Notes under the pieces: model-generated
Databases searched by the model: none
What the model was told of the DNA's origin: nothing
Seen by the model: only the letters and a program-made list of their open reading frames with translations
Assembly (NCBI GenBank): GCA_022376465.1
Contig: JACDTU010000006.1
Location: forward strand, 1,786,439 to 1,850,438
DNA from: Cubamyces lactineus
Taxonomy: Eukaryota > Basidiomycota > Agaricomycetes > Polyporales > Polyporaceae
Length of the DNA stretch: 64,000 nucleotides
Reading direction: 5' to 3'
Translations under genes and position numbers: made by a program
Shown here: positions 61,132 to 64,000 of the stretch, piece by piece
Position numbering within the stretch: position 1 is the first letter of the stretch
Layout: the number at the start of each line of letters is the position of its first letter

Positions 61132-61142
61132 GGAAAATTTGG

Positions 61143-61480
61143 AAAGATGCACGCTTTACCGCTCAATGAGCTGGGAAACGTACTACCAACCATGGGATTG
61201 TACGTGGGTAGAGGTCTCAGCTATGACCTTTGATTGACTGCATGTCGATAGCTGCCCTCAACGAGTGGTAAAGCGATGGTTGACAGTGGTACCCAGTGTA
61301 ATGGAAAATGGCCAAATTTTCAAAGATGCACGCTTTACCGCTCAATGAGCTAGGAAACTTACTACCAACCATGGGATTGTACGTGGGCAGAGGTCTCAGC
61401 TACGACCTCTGATTGACCGCATGTTGATAGCTGCCCTCATCGAGCGGTAAAGCGATGGTTGGTAGTGCCATCCCCCCAAA
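61143..61480. repeat. Two tandem 179-bp units with inverted arms
   Basis: Unit 1 begins at 61143 and unit 2 at 61322 with the same word (AAAGATGCACGCTTTACC...). They are nearly identical, with a dozen or so differences. Within unit 2, CGCTTTACCGCTC (61331-61343) is the exact reverse complement of 61442-61454, and ACTACCAACCAT (61361-61372) of 61455-61466. In unit 1 the right arms carry a few mismatches. No coding potential. Confidence 0.85.
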
Positions 61481-61489
61481 TTGGACCTA

Positions 61490-63140
61490 TTAGGCTGCTA
61501 ACTTACTACCTGCTAGACTACTTTGCCTCACCTGTATCTGTATATCTTCATGATGGCTTCACTGTGTGGTTGTAACTGGCCACTATAATGTTTTACCATC
61601 TATGTGTAGGTGCCAAGCATTGACTTTACTTGCTTCTTAAAATGGCAAGTACCAGTTGCTGCTGACATAAGCTGGTAGGATGGCCAGACTACTGGCTGAC
61701 ATAAGCATGTAGGAATGTCTCAGCCCCTCAATGATGATTGATGATCTGATAATCTATCTATTCCTTATCATCATCATTAACATTCCATCATCAACATTTG
61801 ATCTCCCCTCCCTGCCTTGCTCAAGTCACCCCCAAGCCTGTCCTCATTATAATCCTTCAACTACAACTTATTACCAATATCAATGCAGGCACTTTAACAC
61901 CTGCCCTGAGATATGTGATTTAGATTTGTGCTCAAGGTCTAAAAGGCTTGTGGCTATACACACTACAAATGGCTGGCTATAAAGGTTGTGATGGTGATGT
62001 GGCTGTCATGCACTTCTATGCTATCCTCTCAGAGGTTCACCTGTCCACCCAGTGTTACCAGCCAAGTTGCATGACAAATAACAACACCAAATGGATAGCA
62101 AATGAATGAGCAATTGCTCTAGCTGACATTGTTCTTTCAGCTCTGAAGGCCAAGGTGAAATATGTCCTACTGCCTGGATTGAAAGTCAGAGTTCCAAGCC
62201 ATGTGTCACCACTCTACCATCAACTTCTCTGCTATGCCACTCACTGCTCTGCTATCTGCTGTCCCCATTATTTCCACCTCCCTCTGCCGCCCAAAAACCA
62301 GTGCTGCCTGCTGTCACTATGCTTTTCCCACTCTGACTGCTTAACACTCAGGCACCAACTCTATTATCATGACAACTCCTGAATCCCTTGTCCCTGACTC
62401 AGAACTCTTGGCCGACAGTCAACTGTCAGCTTTGACCCCCCTAGCCTAGCCAACCTTTGTTCCCTTCCTACATTCTTCCTTCAACCTCAAGTCAAAATCC
62501 ACATCCTGACTCCACTGAGTCTGAACTCTGAGTCACAAATAGAGAAGATCTGAGTCAAAATGTGTACATCACCAATATAACAGTCCTCACCTAGTGCTCG
62601 TTTGACCTCCAGCCATAGTCTGGCCCCAAAGATTGTCAAAGTGCACTGCGACTGAGTCCTCAGCTGTGCCACCAACTGCTCTGCTAGCTGCGACACCCAT
62701 TACTGTCACGTTTCTCTGCATCTGCAAAATAGATACTACCTATAGCCACGATACTCTGCGCACATTGACTGGCCAACTAACCAACTAAGTGGCCAACTGG
62801 CGGACACTGACTCTGCGATGCATTATGACAAGTGAAGGATCTGCTGAAGTGGCACACAAAGAGAAGTGAATGTGAGGATGGAAATGTTGACTGTGGTAGA
62901 ATGGCACAAGAGATTGATGTGAGAAATGACAAGATATGTGAGGAAGGCAGAAGGTGATGTATGGGGTAAAGAGTGAAGTGGAGAATGGAATAACAAATAA
63001 CAGCTATATGGAAGTTATGGGGGAGCAAGAGGAAGGGTAAATGGATGTTAAGGATAAAGTATGAAAAAAAGCGAAGGGCAGTTAAGGGAGGGGTAAGTAG
63101 GGAAAGGAGAGTAAGTAGGTGAAGTTAAGGAAGTAAGGAG
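61490..63140. other. Second AT-rich, CpG-depleted subtelomeric block
   Basis: CG dinucleotides are nearly absent, as at 39.3-41.6 kb. It contains the decayed ORF at 61969 and, at 63000-63140, a strongly purine-rich run. Otherwise only short words repeat locally (for example GGCCAACT near 62770-62805). Confidence 0.7.
61969..62382 (+). pseudogene. Unknown ORF interrupted by one TGA
   Basis: From the ATG at 61969 the frame reads MAGYKGCDGDVAVMHFY, reaches TGA at 62107, and continues open to 62382 (IALADIVLSALKAKVKYVLLP). A CGA-to-TGA change, that is loss of a CpG, would explain the stop. I do not recognise the protein; it may derive from a repeated subtelomeric or transposon-linked gene. Confidence 0.4.
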
Positions 63141-63164
63141 GTGGGTAAGCTATGGGGTGTTAGG

Positions 63165-63839
63165 GAGGGGAGCCCGACGCGATCGAGCGTTAGCGAGATT
63201 TGCGGCGGGCGACGACGTTCGAGAGGGGTTGTCGAAAGACTTGGGCCAACTGGGGCTGGTGAGGAACACCAACCCGCCCAGTTTCGACCTTTTAGCCGGT
63301 CTCTTCAGGGCCTATACAGTTCTTTACGATTAAGTTCAAACCCTATCCCAGCGGCGTATCACCGCTTGCACAAGGGACAGGTTTACGAATTCAGCTGACG
63401 CGGCGGCGGCCGAAGGCCGCCGTCCTTACCTTCTGCCGATGGGGACGGCTGAAAGCGTAAGACTGATTTGACTCTAAACTTTAACTCGCGGAGCGCCTTA
63501 CCCCGGCGCTCCGGATGACACAATTAGTATGTGTCACTCGGACCGAGTAAACTAGCGCGCGATCTAATTAAAGACCGGCGCTTGCATACCCCTTAAAGGT
63601 TACCTTTTATTCCAGATCACGTGACCATAAGACGCCCTTTAGGCGCTAAAGACTTCCCCGGATAGGATCCGGACCCACCATGGGGGTAGCTAGGCGCCCC
63701 TTTCGGGCGCTTCGCCGGAACACGTGCCCCGCCTGTTACCGGTCAGGGTGTTCGGTTCACGTGCCCAATCAATAGGCGCCATGGGTTGTCCCACGGTGTT
63801 GTGACCTTAGAATAAACCCTCGAAGTAAACCAGCGCCTG
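63165..63839. other. GC-rich telomere-adjacent block with hairpins and three CACGTG sites
   Basis: Perfect stem-loops: 63404-63422 (8-bp stem, GAA loop), 63489-63513 (9 bp), 63516-63536 (6 bp), 63536-63548 (5 bp), 63658-63672 (6 bp, AGG loop), 63694-63710 (6 bp). E-box palindromes CACGTG lie at 63618, 63721 and 63758. No convincing protein frame; not rRNA or tRNA as far as I can tell. Confidence 0.7.
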
Positions 63840-63952
63840 TTAGGGTTAGGTTAGGGTTAGGGTTAGGGTTAGGGTTAGGGTTAGGGTTAGGGTTAGGGTT
63901 AGGGTTAGGGTTAGGGTTAGGGTTAGGGTTAGGGTTAGGGTTAGGGTTAGGG

Positions 63953-63983
<31 letters not shown>
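63840..63983 (+). repeat. Telomeric (TTAGGG)n array
   Basis: About 24 units of TTAGGG in the orientation expected for a right chromosome end. There is one 5-mer (TTAGG) at 63846-63850 and one unit with an extra T at about 63970. It is followed by 17 non-telomeric bases to the window edge. Confidence 0.98.
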
Positions 63984-63984
<1 letters not shown>

Positions 63985-64000
63985 GGTTCTTCTCCCTTTT

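Noticed and set aside
63840..63983. CRISPR or satellite array
   Set aside because: The 6-bp unit is the canonical eukaryotic telomere repeat; no spacers.

Overview
This is nuclear DNA from a filamentous basidiomycete (Agaricomycete-type) running into the right-hand end of a chromosome. The evidence is a run of TTAGGG repeats at 63840-63983 oriented towards the right edge, genes cut by many introns of about 50-75 nt with exons down to 6-7 nt, intron-bearing tRNA genes, and recognisably fungal proteins. Gene models below were assembled by eye from splice signals, phase and family alignment. Where exon lists are given, the phases sum to an intact reading frame unless the entry says otherwise.

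Layout. 1-20 kb: 3' end of an NAD-dependent reductase (SDR) gene, an unknown basic protein, tRNA-Pro, a secreted GH16 glucanase, a very small cytochrome c oxidase subunit gene, tRNA-Thr, a frameshifted SDR gene, tRNA-Glu, an HNH-type protein, two tandem 12-cysteine secreted proteins, a 28-exon Dal5-type MFS transporter and a 12-exon SNG1-like membrane protein. 20-38 kb: a second tRNA-Glu, an intact SDR, an FAD monooxygenase, a divergent pair that resembles the lam (lactam utilisation) locus (LamB/YcsF protein and a biotin-dependent urea-carboxylase-like protein), another intact SDR and a ruined SDR copy beside it.

39.3-41.6 kb is a sharply bounded AT-rich, CpG-poor block holding a decaying DUF6533 membrane-protein gene. 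41.7-47.3 kb is a housekeeping block: the CBP3 complex III chaperone and HSP60 share a divergent promoter, followed by farnesyl diphosphate synthase. 49.5-58.7 kb holds a seven-helix membrane protein, an aldo-keto reductase, a two-domain PDI-like protein and an intronless GT69 mannosyltransferase. 59-60.3 kb is a class V aminotransferase pseudogene. The last 3 kb are subtelomeric: two tandem 179-bp units with inverted arms, a second CpG-poor block with a decayed ORF, a polypurine tract, a GC-rich block of hairpins with three CACGTG sites, and the telomere.

Themes. The SDR family (five copies, two or three broken) shows local duplication and decay. GC-AG introns recur (at least six, all fixed by reading frame or paralogue). 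A Dal5-type permease, an FAD hydroxylase, the lam-like pair and several reductases lie within about 40 kb, which suggests but does not prove an N-heterocycle or lactam catabolic neighbourhood. No CRISPR, operon or prokaryotic feature was seen.
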